From contig JANQKE010000199.1 in the NCBI GenBank assembly GCA_028281265.1, forward strand, positions 1 to 48,819: 48,819 nucleotides of DNA. The letters run 5' to 3'. Shown piece after piece: positions 1 through 8,358 of this stretch. The stretch is from Alphaproteobacteria bacterium (lineage in GTDB: Bacteria > Pseudomonadota > Alphaproteobacteria > DSM-16000 > Inquilinaceae). Made by a program: the position numbers and the translations under genes. The notes below the pieces were generated by a model. It was not told the origin of the DNA. It did not search any database and worked only from the letters and a program-made list of their open reading frames with translations. Each line of letters begins with the position of its first letter. The stretch's first letter is position 1.

Positions 1-98
1 CCTGCGTCCGAACGGACGCAGATAAGATGCTCTAACTCTTTAAACTAGATCATCTTATCTGCGTTCAGATGAGTCCATCTGAACGCAGGATGATCTAG
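1..98 (-). repeat. Palindromic element copy A (hairpin 1-linker-hairpin 2), cut by window edge
   Basis: Read on the minus strand this is hairpin 1 (98 to 45, core GCGTTCAGATG/CATCTGAACGC), the linker TTTAAAGAGT (44 to 35) and hairpin 2 (34 to 1, core GCGTCCG/CGGACGC), which runs off the window. It is nearly identical, in inverted orientation, to the copy at 48707-48813. One arm of each hairpin carries CATCTTATCTGCG and the other the shorter CATCCTGCG. The right end is CTAG (95-98), whose complement is the stop codon of the CoA transferase gene. No transposase is present; it is a non-autonomous repeat. Confidence 0.9.
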
Positions 99-1339
99 AT
101 CGCACCGGCGGTGCGAAGCCGCGCGATGGCGTCCGGATCGAAGCCGAGTTCGGCGAGGATCGCGTCGGTGTCCGCACCCAGCCTCGGGGGCGGCCCGGCC
201 ACGGTCCGTTCCCCCTCCGACGTGGCGTAGCCGGCCCCGACCACCTGGATCGGGCGGTCCCCGCCCGGCATAGGGGGATAGGTCGCCACCAGATCGCGAT
301 CGCGCACCTGCGGATGGGCCAGCACCTCCGGCACCGTCAGCACACGGCCGGCCGGCACCCCGGCGGCGTTGAGCCGGGCCTCCCAGGCCTGAGCGGTATC
401 GGCGGCCAAAGCACGCTCGATCTCCGCCTTGAGCCCGATGCGGTGGCTCTTGCGGGCTTCCCGGTCGGCAAAGCGCGGGTCCGTGATCAGGTCGGGCCGT
501 CCGATCAGCCGGGCCAGTGTTTCGAACTGCGCCTGCTTGTTGGCCGCGATGTTCAGGGGGCCGTCGGCGGTCGCAAACGTCCCCGACGGGGCGGCGGTCA
601 TGTTCTCGTTGCCCAGCGGCTCCGGCCGCTTGCCCGCGATCAGCCAGTTGGAGACCTGCCAGCCCATGGTCACCAGGGTCGCCTCCAGCATGGAGACGTC
701 GATCGCTTCCCCGCAGCCGGTTCGCCCGCGCCGCACCAGGGCCGCGGCGATCGCGAAGGCCGCCGTCAGGCCGCCGATCGTGTCGGCCACGGGGTAGCCG
801 ACCCGCAAAGGGGCGGTTTCGGCGTCGCCCGTGACACTCATCACCCCCGACATCCCCTGGACGATCTGGTCGTAGGCGGGATTGCCGCGCAGCGGGCCGG
901 TCTGGCCGAAGCCGGAGATCGCCGCATAGACCAGCCCGGGATGGCGGGCCCGAAGCGATGCCGCACCCAGGCCGAGGCGGTCCATCACGCCGGGGCGGAA
1001 GTTCTCCACCAGGACATCGGCGGTTGTGACCAGCCGCTCGAACACCGCCTTGCCGTCGGCATGCTTGAGGTTCAGCGTGATCGACCGCTTGCCGGCATTC
1101 TGCGCCAGGAATGACGCCCCCATCAGGGCCGCGTTGAGATCCGGATCGGCGCCCAGTTGCCGGGCGAGGTCGCCGGTTCCCGGCACCTCCACCTTGATCA
1201 CCTCCGCCCCCGCCAGGGCGAGCTGATAGGCGCAAAACGGCCCGGCCAGTACGTTCGTGAGGTCGAGCACGCGGACACCGGCCAGCAGGCCCGGCGGAGG
1301 GCTTGCCGCCGCGCCCGGCTCCGCGGTGGGATCGGTCAC
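95..1339 (-). CDS. CaiB/BaiF family (class III) CoA transferase
   Basis: The 414-residue protein has the usual length of a family III CoA transferase, which moves CoA between acyl-CoA and a carboxylic acid through aspartyl-CoA intermediates in the cytoplasm. Visible signatures are LAGVRVLDLTNVLAGPFC (19-36), the AEVIKVE segment (45-51), VENFRPGVMDRLG (111-123), and YDQIVQGMSG with the expected catalytic Asp at 157. The start is GTG at 1339. The stop codon TAG lies in the terminal CTAG of palindromic copy A, so the gene ends exactly at the repeat. Substrates cannot be told from sequence; the family covers carnitine, formyl/oxalyl, succinyl and mesaconyl donors. The neighbours do not suggest a pathway. 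Confidence 0.9.
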   Translation of the reverse strand: MTDPTAEPGAAASPPPGLLAGVRVLDLTNVLAGPFCAYQLALAGAEVIKVEVPGTGDLARQLGADPDLNAALMGASFLAQNAGKRSITLNLKHADGKAVFERLVTTADVLVENFRPGVMDRLGLGAASLRARHPGLVYAAISGFGQTGPLRGNPAYDQIVQGMSGVMSVTGDAETAPLRVGYPVADTIGGLTAAFAIAAALVRRGRTGCGEAIDVSMLEATLVTMGWQVSNWLIAGKRPEPLGNENMTAAPSGTFATADGPLNIAANKQAQFETLARLIGRPDLITDPRFADREARKSHRIGLKAEIERALAADTAQAWEARLNAAGVPAGRVLTVPEVLAHPQVRDRDLVATYPPMPGGDRPIQVVGAGYATSEGERTVAGPPPRLGADTDAILAELGFDPDAIARLRTAGAI

Positions 1340-1506
1340 GCGCCGACGGCCCGCCGAGATGTCGGGGCGACCGGACGGGCCGGGCGGACGGCTCCCGCTG
1401 CGTCGCCGCGCCGTCGCATCGGCCCCGGCTCATCCGTCCTCCCCGCTCCCGGCATGGGAGCCCGTCCGCCTCGGCGGATCGGCCCGGCTGTCCCCGAGAT
1501 CACCGC

Positions 1507-2751
1507 TTAGAATTCCGCCTCGCCGAAGGTCAGCGCGGCCGGTTCCCGCACGACCGGGCCTTCCCGGGTGATCTCCAGGATCGCCAGCCGCCGCTCGACC
1601 ACGCCGTCCGCATCGAACCGGAACACCCCGTCGGTACCGACGAAGCCGTTCGGGTCGCTCAGGCTTTCCGGACCGAACGGATCGATCGGGCCGCCCAGGC
1701 TGGCCAGTGCGGCCGCCAGCGCGGCGGCGTCATAGGCCACCGTCGCGATCCGGATCGGCGCCTGGTCGAAGGCCTGCTCGAAGCTCTGCCGGAACACCTC
1801 CCGGCTTTCCGGATCGGGCGCGGCGAACCAACCACCGTGCAGCGCTTCATCGGTGCCGATATCCGGCCGGTCCCACAGCCCCGTGCCGAGCAGTTGGACG
1901 CCGACCATGCCTTCGACGGCCAGAAGGGGCACTGCGCTGCGCAGGTTCACGCCGACATCGGGGATCAGCACGGCGTCGACCAGCACCTCGTTCTCCTGCA
2001 CGGCGCGGCCCGCCAGGGCTGCCGCGGCGTCGCGCAGGTCGCTGCCGTCGGGGGCGTAGAACTGGACGAAATCCAGGAAGCCGCCCTGGGCCAGCAGCCG
2101 GTCGGTCAGGGTGGAGACGGCGACACGCCCGTAGCCGTTGTCCGGTGCCAGGGCGGCGAACCGCGTCATCCCCTGGGCGAGGGCGTAGTCGGCGATGGTC
2201 TCGATCTCCGTCTGCGGGACCAGGCCCATCACCCGGGCCGGGCCGCCTGCGACCTCCGCGGTCGTGGTGAAGCTGATCACCGGCGGGGGGGCCATGGCCG
2301 ACCCGGCGATCCGGGCGACGGCAGGCACGTTGTTGCCGAACAGTGGACCTAGGATCACATCGGCTTGGGCATCGATGGCCGCCCGGGCCGCCGCCTCGGC
2401 GCCCAGGCTGTTGCCTTGGGTGTCGAACGGCAGCAAGGCGACCCCGCGGTTGCCGACGTCGAACAGGGCCAGTTCAGCGGCGCGGAGCATGCCGTGGCCG
2501 ACCTGGGCGTTGGGACCCGACAGGGGCACCAGCAGGGCGACGGCGGTCCGGTCGTCCGGCACCGGCCGGCCCAGGCTGTCGACCGTCGGCATCGGCTCCG
2601 GTTCGGCCGGCCGGGTCGGCTGGATGGGCGGGGGCGGCGGCGTGTGGACGACGTCCCCCGCCGGCCCACGGGGGGCGTTGCAGCCGGCCAGCAAGACCGC
2701 CGCCACGGCGACAGCCGCCGGCGTCTTCCCCATACGCAAGCCACCGATCAT
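1507..2751 (-). CDS. LpoA-like penicillin-binding protein activator lipoprotein
   Basis: A 414-residue predicted lipoprotein: a hydrophobic leader ends in the lipobox LLAGC (about residues 20-24), followed by a Pro-rich tether (PPPPPIQPTRPAEPEP), then a periplasmic type-I fold domain (TAVALLVPLSGPNAQVGHGM onward) as in branched-chain amino acid binding proteins and the C-terminal half of LpoA. In enterobacteria LpoA activates the peptidoglycan synthase PBP1A. The gene is divergent from yraN, an lpoA-yraN association common in proteobacteria. The ATG at 2751 is preferred because a GGGGAG Shine-Dalgarno lies about 9 nt upstream; an in-frame ATG at 2733 is possible. The N-terminal TPR domain of gammaproteobacterial LpoA is absent, so a direct role on PBP1A is inferred. 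Confidence 0.8.
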   Translation of the reverse strand: MIGGLRMGKTPAAVAVAAVLLAGCNAPRGPAGDVVHTPPPPPIQPTRPAEPEPMPTVDSLGRPVPDDRTAVALLVPLSGPNAQVGHGMLRAAELALFDVGNRGVALLPFDTQGNSLGAEAAARAAIDAQADVILGPLFGNNVPAVARIAGSAMAPPPVISFTTTAEVAGGPARVMGLVPQTEIETIADYALAQGMTRFAALAPDNGYGRVAVSTLTDRLLAQGGFLDFVQFYAPDGSDLRDAAAALAGRAVQENEVLVDAVLIPDVGVNLRSAVPLLAVEGMVGVQLLGTGLWDRPDIGTDEALHGGWFAAPDPESREVFRQSFEQAFDQAPIRIATVAYDAAALAAALASLGGPIDPFGPESLSDPNGFVGTDGVFRFDADGVVERRLAILEITREGPVVREPAALTFGEAEF

Positions 2752-2906
2752 CGAACCGTTCTCCCCTTATGTCCCGTCGTGCCGTAGGATGCACCCGTCC
2801 GCCGGCCGGTTGCGGCCTTGCCGAGGGCTGCGTGCGATCCTGCCGGCGGCTCCACCGCCACCGCCAGGTGCCGTCGGCGACACCGCCTCGAGCCCGACAG
2901 TACCCA

Positions 2907-3320
2907 ATGCCGATGGCCGCGAACAAGCACAGCTCTCTGTCAACGCGACGGCGACGGCGGGCCCAGCGGGTCGGGAACTGGGGCGAACGGGTGGCGGAGC
3001 TGTGGCTGCGGGCCAAGGGCTACCGGGTGCTCGCGCGCGGTTTTCGCACCCCGGTCGGCGAAATCGACCTGATCGTCCGGCGTGGTGCCGTGATCGCCTT
3101 CGTCGAGGTCAAGACACGGGCACCCGGCCCGTCCGGTGCGGAGGAGGCGCTGGTTACACAGCGGCAATGGCGCCGGGTAGCCCGGGCCGCGGAAGCCTAT
3201 CTGGGCCGGTCGGCCAGCATTCGGGAAGTCGGAAGCGCGCCGGATCTGCGGTTCGATCTGGTGCTCGTTCGGGCCTGGACGGTGCCGCGGCACCGGCCGG
3301 ACGCCTGGCGGCCGCCATGA
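2907..3320 (+). CDS. yraN: YraN/UPF0102 family endonuclease-like protein
   Basis: The 137-residue product matches UPF0102, a restriction-endonuclease-like fold. Diagnostic blocks are GNWGERVAELWLRAKGYRVL, then GEIDLIVRRGAVIAFVEVKT, which carries the PD-(D/E)xK style residues (E-x-D ... E-V-K), and a C-terminal RFDLVLV strand. The function is unproven; a structure-specific nuclease role is suspected for the family. The ATG at 2907 was chosen because homology begins shortly after it; the frame is open far upstream but that part overlaps the divergent lipoprotein gene and has no recognisable content. The tail (TVPRHRPDAWRPP) is a little longer than usual. Confidence 0.88.
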   Translation: MPMAANKHSSLSTRRRRRAQRVGNWGERVAELWLRAKGYRVLARGFRTPVGEIDLIVRRGAVIAFVEVKTRAPGPSGAEEALVTQRQWRRVARAAEAYLGRSASIREVGSAPDLRFDLVLVRAWTVPRHRPDAWRPP

Positions 3321-3371
3321 CCGGCCCGGTCTCGGGCACAGGCCGATCGCCGCTACCACCGCCGGTGGCCG

Positions 3372-3596
3372 TCAGTGCAAACTGGTGGGTTCGAGATCGT
3401 TCTGCAGGATGAGGGCGACGGCGACGTCCCGGTTGGGGGCGACCGCCAGTTGGGAGCCGTCGGCGCCGAACACGCCCACCATCTCGCCATGGTCGGTGTG
3501 AACCGGCCGGGTGTAGGCGAGCCGGTCGGTCCCCAGCACCATGAACTCGGTGGGGTCGAGGGTTCTGGCGCTTTCGGCCGGGAAGATGGTCATCAC
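3372..3596 (-). CDS. DUF1150 family small protein
   Basis: A 74-residue acidic protein with the DUF1150 pattern: an N-terminal region ending in EFMVLGTDRLAYTRPV, then GVFGADGSQLAVAPNRDVAVALILQNDLEPTSLH. The family is largely confined to alphaproteobacteria and is typically encoded next to an IbpA-type small heat shock protein, as here (109 bp downstream of hsp20, same strand), so co-transcription is likely. The function is unknown. No signal peptide or membrane segment is visible, so it is probably cytoplasmic and linked to protein quality control by context only. Confidence 0.85.
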   Translation of the reverse strand: MMTIFPAESARTLDPTEFMVLGTDRLAYTRPVHTDHGEMVGVFGADGSQLAVAPNRDVAVALILQNDLEPTSLH

Positions 3597-3705
3597 AATC
3601 CACTCCTGATGAGCTGGAGGCCGACACGAGGCCCGGCCGCGGCCGACGCCTGGTGTCGCCTTGCGGGCGGTACCGCGGCGTGCGGTCTCCGCCCCATGCG
3701 GCGCG

Positions 3706-4197
3706 TCACTCGGCCAGATCGACCACGTCGATCACCCGATCCTCCGACCCCGACCCGCTGCGCTGACCCGCCGAAGCACGGGGTGTGCCAGCCCGGGTGA
3801 TCTCGATCGTCCGCACCGTGGTGGGGGGCGGCGGCCGGCTGAGATCGATGTGCAGCAACCCGTTGTCCAGGGTGGCGCCGTCGACCTCGATTCCGTCCGC
3901 CAGCACGAAGGAGCGCTGGAACTGACGCGATGCGATACCACGGTGGAGGTAAACACGGTCCTTATCGTCGACCTGTTTGCCCCGGACGACGAGCTGGCTG
4001 TCCTCCAGCCGGATCGACAGATCCGCTTCGCAGAAGCCGGCGACCGCCAGCGTGATGCGCAGCGCGTGCTCGCCCATCCGCTCGATATTGTACGGCGGGT
4101 AGCCGTCTGCCGCGCTCTTGGCCACGCGGTCGATGGTCCGTTCGACCTGCTCGAAACCGAGCAGAAGCGGGCTGTTGAACATCGACATCCTCGTCAC
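3706..4197 (-). CDS. Hsp20/IbpA family small heat shock protein
   Basis: A 163-residue member of the alpha-crystallin family, ATP-independent holdases that bind unfolding proteins in the cytoplasm. The opening (SMFNSPLLLGFEQVERTIDRV...GYPPYNIER) is typical of alphaproteobacterial class A sHsps. The alpha-crystallin domain runs from about residue 38 (HALRITLAVAGFCEADLSI) to about 125, with QLVVRGKQ and the GIASRQFQRSFVLADGIEVDGATLDNGLL block. The usual C-terminal I-x-I/V anchor is weak (RTIEITRAG). The GTG at 4197 gives MTRMSMF; ATGs at 4188 and 4182 are alternatives, the last having GAGG 6 nt upstream. It precedes the DUF1150 gene. Confidence 0.9.
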   Translation of the reverse strand: MTRMSMFNSPLLLGFEQVERTIDRVAKSAADGYPPYNIERMGEHALRITLAVAGFCEADLSIRLEDSQLVVRGKQVDDKDRVYLHRGIASRQFQRSFVLADGIEVDGATLDNGLLHIDLSRPPPPTTVRTIEITRAGTPRASAGQRSGSGSEDRVIDVVDLAE

Positions 4198-4562
4198 GGT
4201 CTCGTGTCTCCTGATCCTTGCCCGTCAAACGCTCGCCTGACACGGGACCTCCGCCGCCGCCGTCCCTGCCGCCGAAGCCGACCCGGACGGGACTGGGGCG
4301 TGTGCCCACACCTTGGGCAGGATGGCCCGCCGCGCGGCACCATCCCGCCTGTCAAGATGGGATGGGGCGGCGCCGGTCTCAAGCCACCGCCCGCCGCACC
4401 ATCCGTCCGGCGATACGTCCGCGCGGCGACGGGACGGCCGGCCGGACGTGTCCCGGACACCGTGCCGACCGGGGTGACCGCGGCCGCGGGCGGTGCTATC
4501 CGGCCCTGCGCCGGCGCCCGTCGCTCCCGCCGACTGGTCACCACCCGCAGCCGCCCGACCCG
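4198..4562. other. Divergent intergenic region between hsp20 and the S51-like gene
   Basis: This 365-bp stretch shows no convincing gene. It should hold the leftward hsp20 promoter and the rightward promoter of the 4563 gene. A 7-bp inverted repeat CCATCCC-N12-GGGATGG spans 4340-4365. On the minus strand CTTGAG (4383-4378) is followed by CCCCATCCCATC, reminiscent of a sigma-32 promoter, but the 10-nt spacing is short, so this is only a candidate. The rest is G+C-rich sequence without obvious structure. Confidence 0.4.
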
Positions 4563-5480
4563 ATGACCCATCTCGCCCTGCTCGGCCCGCAACGCGACCA
4601 CCCCACCGTGGGCCGGGCGCTCGACGCGCTCGGCGTCGGCGCGGGGCCGTTGGTCGCGATCACCGCCGGCTGGCAGGAACGCGAAGGCGAGACCGAGGAA
4701 CTGGCGGGCTACCTTGCCCGGCCGGTCCGCGATCTGGCCCTGTATCGGGCCGTCGACGACCTGTTCCGGGCGGACCCGGCGCTGTTCGCCGCCCATCGGG
4801 AGCGGATGGCTCGGCTGCAGGAACTGCAGGCGCTCTATCGGACCCGGTTGAAATTCGCTTTCCGTGCGGCCCGCGCCATGCTCCTGGCCGATGGCAGGCC
4901 GGCGGTGCTGGAGGTCGCGCGGACATCCGCCCTGGCGGGCTTGCGCCGGCTGGACGGCGACCACCTGGCCGCGGTCCGTGCGATTCATGCGGCCTTCGAC
5001 CGCGATCTGCGTCCGGCGGCGCGGGACGCCGTGCGTGCCGCCCGTGCCCCCTTGGCCGAAGCGATCGGCGGGGCCGCGGCCGTGCTGGTGGCCGGCGGCC
5101 ATGTCGGCGTGCTGTTGAGCCGGCTGCGGCTGCTCAATCTGGGCCCGGCATTGGCCGCGCGGCCGGTGATCGCCTGGTCCGCAGGCGCCATGGCCATGTC
5201 CGACCAGGTGGTGGTGTTCCACGATTCCCCGCCGCAAGGCGCGGGGGCGGCGGAGGTGTTCGACACCGGCCTGGGCCTGGTGCATCGCCGAACCCTGCTG
5301 CCCGATGCCGTCAACCGGCTGCGGCTCGGCGATCCGATCCGGGTCGCCACCCTGGCCCGGCGCTTCGCCCCGACCGCGTGCCTGACCTTGGACGGCGGCG
5401 CCGGGCTGGTGCTCAAGAACGGTCGGGCCATCCGGCAATGGGGCGTCCGCACCTTGCATCCCGACGGCACGGTGGGGTGA
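4563..5480 (+). CDS. Type 1 glutamine amidotransferase-like / peptidase S51-related protein
   Basis: The 305-residue protein has the layout of S51-like class I glutamine amidotransferase folds. It opens with an MTHLALLGPQRDHPTVGRAL Rossmann-type strand, has a helical middle, and a core VLVAGGHVGVLLSRLRLL, followed by PVIAWSAGAMAM, where the Ser of WSAGAM occupies the S51 nucleophile position, and VFHDSPPQGAGAAEVFDTGLGLV. S51 enzymes include dipeptidase E and cyanophycinase, but substrate specificity cannot be assigned. It ends 4 nt before the esterase gene, so the two are almost certainly co-transcribed. The ATG at 4563 was chosen because recognisable sequence starts there; the open frame upstream lacks any signature. 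Confidence 0.7.
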   Translation: MTHLALLGPQRDHPTVGRALDALGVGAGPLVAITAGWQEREGETEELAGYLARPVRDLALYRAVDDLFRADPALFAAHRERMARLQELQALYRTRLKFAFRAARAMLLADGRPAVLEVARTSALAGLRRLDGDHLAAVRAIHAAFDRDLRPAARDAVRAARAPLAEAIGGAAAVLVAGGHVGVLLSRLRLLNLGPALAARPVIAWSAGAMAMSDQVVVFHDSPPQGAGAAEVFDTGLGLVHRRTLLPDAVNRLRLGDPIRVATLARRFAPTACLTLDGGAGLVLKNGRAIRQWGVRTLHPDGTVG

Positions 5481-5484
5481 CGCC

Positions 5485-6621
5485 GTGCACGCCGCGCTCG
5501 CCCGCCTGATCGATGGAACGCCGCCCGCGCCGGCGGCGATCGACGCGTTCCTGGCCGCACACGGCTTCCCGCTGATCGATCGGGACGGGGCGACCTTCGT
5601 GTTCCGCGGGACGGCCGACCGGGTGCTGCTGCAGCACTGGGTGTTCGGCCTGCCGTCGGCCCAGCCGTTCGAGCCGGTACCGCATACCGATCTGTGGGCG
5701 ATCCACCTGCCGCTGCCCGCCGGCTCGCGCATCGAATACAAGTTCGAGGTCGTCCGCAACGGCCATGGGGAGTGGGTCCGCGATCCGCTCAACCCGCACC
5801 AGGCGCGCGACCCGTTCGGTTCGAACTCGATCTGTGCGGCCTTCGGCTACGAGCGGCCGGATTGGACCTTCCCCGACCCGCACGCCCGCCCGGGCCTGCT
5901 CGACGACGGGGTGATCGACAGCCGGGCGTTCGGGGAACCGCGGCCGATCCGGATCTATCTGCCGGCGCGGTTCCGGCGCAGTGGCCGCTACCCGCTCTTG
6001 GTGATCCATGACGGCGACGATTTCCTGCGCTACGCCGATCTGAAGGCCGTCCTGGACAATCTGATCCACCGGCTGGAGATCCCGCCCCTGATCGCGGTCC
6101 TGACCCAGACGCCGCATCGGATCGGCGAGTATCCCGACCATCCCGGCCATGCCCGCTTCCTGGCCGAGGAGGTTCTGCCCTGGGTCCGGGCCCGGTTCCC
6201 GATGATCGACGAGCCGCACGGCCGCTGCCTGATGGGGGCGAGCTTCGGGGCGGTGGCGTCACTGTCGGCCGCGTGGCGCTACCAGGGCCTGTTCGGCAAG
6301 CTGTGCCTGTTGTCGGGGTCGTTCGCGTTCACCGATATCGGCGACCATTGGCGGGGGGAGGTGTTCGAACCGGTCGTGCGCTTCACCAACGCGTTCCGCG
6401 CCCGGCCGGGCCGGCCGGCGGAGCAGATCTACCTCGCCTGCGGGACCTACGAATCGCTGATCTACGAAAACCGGTCGATGATGCCGTTCCTGCAAAGCCG
6501 CGGGCTGTCGGTCCGGTTCGACGAGGCGCGCGACGGCCACAATTGGGAGAACTGGCGCGACCGGCTGCGCGCCGGGCTGAGCTGGCTCTATCCTGGACCG
6601 TTGTGGATGGTCTACGAGTAG
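5485..6621 (+). CDS. Esterase D-type alpha/beta hydrolase with N-terminal beta-sandwich domain
   Basis: A 378-residue protein with two parts. Residues about 35-125 (FVFRGTADRVLLQHWVFG ... IHLPLPAGSRIEYKFEV ... DPLNPHQARDPFGSNS) resemble the N-terminal E-set/CBM48-like domain seen in enterochelin esterase (Fes)-type proteins. Residues about 150-370 are the esterase (PF00756-like) domain: PLLVIHDGDDF, nucleophile Ser253 in GASFG, and the likely catalytic His352 in DGHNWENW. Fes-like enzymes cut siderophore trilactones, but no siderophore genes are nearby, and other members act on different esters, so the substrate is open. The start is GTG at 5485, 4 nt after the preceding gene. No signal peptide is visible, so it is probably cytoplasmic. 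Confidence 0.8.
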   Translation: MHAALARLIDGTPPAPAAIDAFLAAHGFPLIDRDGATFVFRGTADRVLLQHWVFGLPSAQPFEPVPHTDLWAIHLPLPAGSRIEYKFEVVRNGHGEWVRDPLNPHQARDPFGSNSICAAFGYERPDWTFPDPHARPGLLDDGVIDSRAFGEPRPIRIYLPARFRRSGRYPLLVIHDGDDFLRYADLKAVLDNLIHRLEIPPLIAVLTQTPHRIGEYPDHPGHARFLAEEVLPWVRARFPMIDEPHGRCLMGASFGAVASLSAAWRYQGLFGKLCLLSGSFAFTDIGDHWRGEVFEPVVRFTNAFRARPGRPAEQIYLACGTYESLIYENRSMMPFLQSRGLSVRFDEARDGHNWENWRDRLRAGLSWLYPGPLWMVYE

Positions 6622-6690
6622 GGGTCGGCGCGCCGGACCGTCCGGTCCCCCTGCGCCCTTTCCCCCCATCGCCGCCGTGAGCCTGATCCT

Positions 6691-7377
6691 ATGGGCTACG
6701 TGATCGCCCCGCCGCCCCAATCCAGCCTGCCCGTGGCCGGTTCGGACGACCGCTTCCCGGTCCGCCGGGTCTATTGCGTCGGCCGCAACTACGCCGCCCA
6801 TGCCCGGGAGATGGGGCACGACCCCGACCGGGAGGCACCGTTCTTCTTCCAGAAACCGGCCGACGCGCTGGTGCCGGGGGGTGGGACCATCCCCTTCCCG
6901 CCGGCGACCGCCGACCTGCATCACGAGGTCGAACTGGTGGTGGCGCTGCAGGGAGGCGGCCGCAACATCGCCGACGCTGCGGCGATGGACCTTGTCTGGG
7001 GTGTGGCCGTCGGGCTCGATCTGACCCGCCGCGACCTGCAGGGTGCGGCCAAGAAGCAGGGCCGGCCGTGGGAGATGGGCAAGGCCTTCGACCGCTCCGC
7101 CCCGTGCGGGCCGCTGACCCCGCTGGGCGGTTTCGGGGCCATCGCCGACCAGCGGATCGGACTGACGGTCGACGGCGAGATCCGGCAGGACGGCCGGCTG
7201 TCCGACATGATCTGGTCGGTGCCGGAGACGATCGCGGTGCTGTCCACCCTGGTCGAACTGGCGCCGGGGGACCTGATCTTCACCGGCACGCCGGACGGGG
7301 TCGGTCCGATCCGTCCGGGACAAACCCTGGTCGCCACCGTCGACGGCCTCGTCCCGCTGACGGTCACGATCGGCTGA
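6691..7377 (+). CDS. Fumarylacetoacetate hydrolase (FAH) family protein
   Basis: At 228 residues this is a compact, single-domain FAH family member like fumarylpyruvate hydrolase and acylpyruvases. Motifs in order: RRVYCVGRNYAAHAREMG, PFFFQKPADALV, LHHEVELVV with the metal-binding acidic residues, GVAVGLDLTRRDLQ, GKAFDRSAPCGPLTP, and the C-terminal signature IFTGTPDGVGPI. These enzymes use Mg2+ or Mn2+ to hydrolyse a C-C bond in beta-diketo acids. The closest pattern is to 5-oxopent-3-ene-1,2,5-tricarboxylate decarboxylase/fumarylpyruvate hydrolase-type proteins, but no aromatic catabolism genes are adjacent; a housekeeping acylpyruvase or oxaloacetate tautomerase/decarboxylase role is also possible. 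It lies 69 bp after the esterase gene. Confidence 0.88.
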   Translation: MGYVIAPPPQSSLPVAGSDDRFPVRRVYCVGRNYAAHAREMGHDPDREAPFFFQKPADALVPGGGTIPFPPATADLHHEVELVVALQGGGRNIADAAAMDLVWGVAVGLDLTRRDLQGAAKKQGRPWEMGKAFDRSAPCGPLTPLGGFGAIADQRIGLTVDGEIRQDGRLSDMIWSVPETIAVLSTLVELAPGDLIFTGTPDGVGPIRPGQTLVATVDGLVPLTVTIG

Positions 7378-7423
7378 CCTGCCGGCGATCCGTCGCCCCC
7401 GATCCAACCGAGAAAGACCTGCC

Positions 7424-8218
7424 ATGCGACTGGTGACCTGGAACATCAACTCCGTGCGGCTGCGCGAGGCGCTGGTCCTGCGCCTGATCGACGAGATCGC
7501 ACCGGACGTCATCTGCCTGCAGGAAACCAAGGTCGCCGATGCCCAGTTCCCCGTCGCCGCCTTCGCGGAGCGCGGCTACACCCATACCGCGATCCGCGGT
7601 ATGAAGAGCTACAACGGCGTGGCGATTCTGTCCCGGCTGCCGCTCACCGGGATCGGCACCCGGGACTGGGTCGGCAAGGCCGATTGCCGGCACGTCTACG
7701 CCACCCTGCCGAACGGGGTGGAGCTGCACAATTTCTACATCCCCTCCGGCGGTGACGTGCCCGATCCCGCTACCAATCCGAAGTTCGATCACAAGCTGCG
7801 GTTCGTCGACGAGATGACCGAGTGGTGGCCGAAGACCCGCTCGGCCGACCACCCGATGGTCGCCGTCGGCGACTTCAACATCGCCCCGCTCGAACACGAT
7901 GTCTGGTCGCATAAACAGCTGCTGGACGTGGTCAGCCATACGCCGATCGAGGTCGAGAAGCTGACCGCGATGCAGGCGTCGCTCGGCTGGGTCGATGTCG
8001 CCCGCACCTTCGTGCCGGCCGACGAGAAGCTCTATAGCTGGTGGTCGTACCGGGCCCGGGATTGGCGCGTGTCCGACCGGGGCCGTCGGCTCGATCACAT
8101 CTGGGTGACCCCGGCCCTGGCCGGCGGGCTGTCGGGCCATGTGACGCTGCGGGACGCCCGCGGCTGGGGTCCCAAGCCGTCCGACCACGTCCCGGTGATC
8201 GTCGACCTGGCGGCGTGA
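7424..8218 (+). CDS. xth: Exodeoxyribonuclease III (AP endonuclease)
   Basis: A 264-residue Exo III/APE1-family enzyme of base excision repair that incises at abasic sites and has 3'-phosphatase and 3'-5' exonuclease activity. All core motifs are present: TWNINSVRLR with the metal-coordinating Asn, CLQETKV with the Glu ligand, MKSYNGVAILSR, VGDFNIAP, RDWRVSDRGRRLDHIWVT, and the terminal SDHVPVIVD with the catalytic His. The ATG at 7424 starts exactly at the conserved MRLVTWNINS. It follows the FAH gene by 46 bp on the same strand. Confidence 0.95.
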   Translation: MRLVTWNINSVRLREALVLRLIDEIAPDVICLQETKVADAQFPVAAFAERGYTHTAIRGMKSYNGVAILSRLPLTGIGTRDWVGKADCRHVYATLPNGVELHNFYIPSGGDVPDPATNPKFDHKLRFVDEMTEWWPKTRSADHPMVAVGDFNIAPLEHDVWSHKQLLDVVSHTPIEVEKLTAMQASLGWVDVARTFVPADEKLYSWWSYRARDWRVSDRGRRLDHIWVTPALAGGLSGHVTLRDARGWGPKPSDHVPVIVDLAA

Positions 8219-8358
8219 CAGGGCGCCGACCGGCCGCGGCTTCACGGAATGTTCACCATCCGGGCGGCACGGTCCCGCTTTCGACCGGGCTCGACGACCG
8301 GCCCGTCCGCGAGGGGGTACCGGCGGGTCTCCCATCCGCGTTCCGATGACGGTGCACC

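Noticed and set aside
4340-4383. A sigma-32 promoter for hsp20
   Set aside because: CTTGAG and CCCCAT are present on the minus strand, but the spacing is too short and the leader would be about 150 nt; kept only as a note in the region entry. No ROSE-type thermometer fold could be confirmed by eye.
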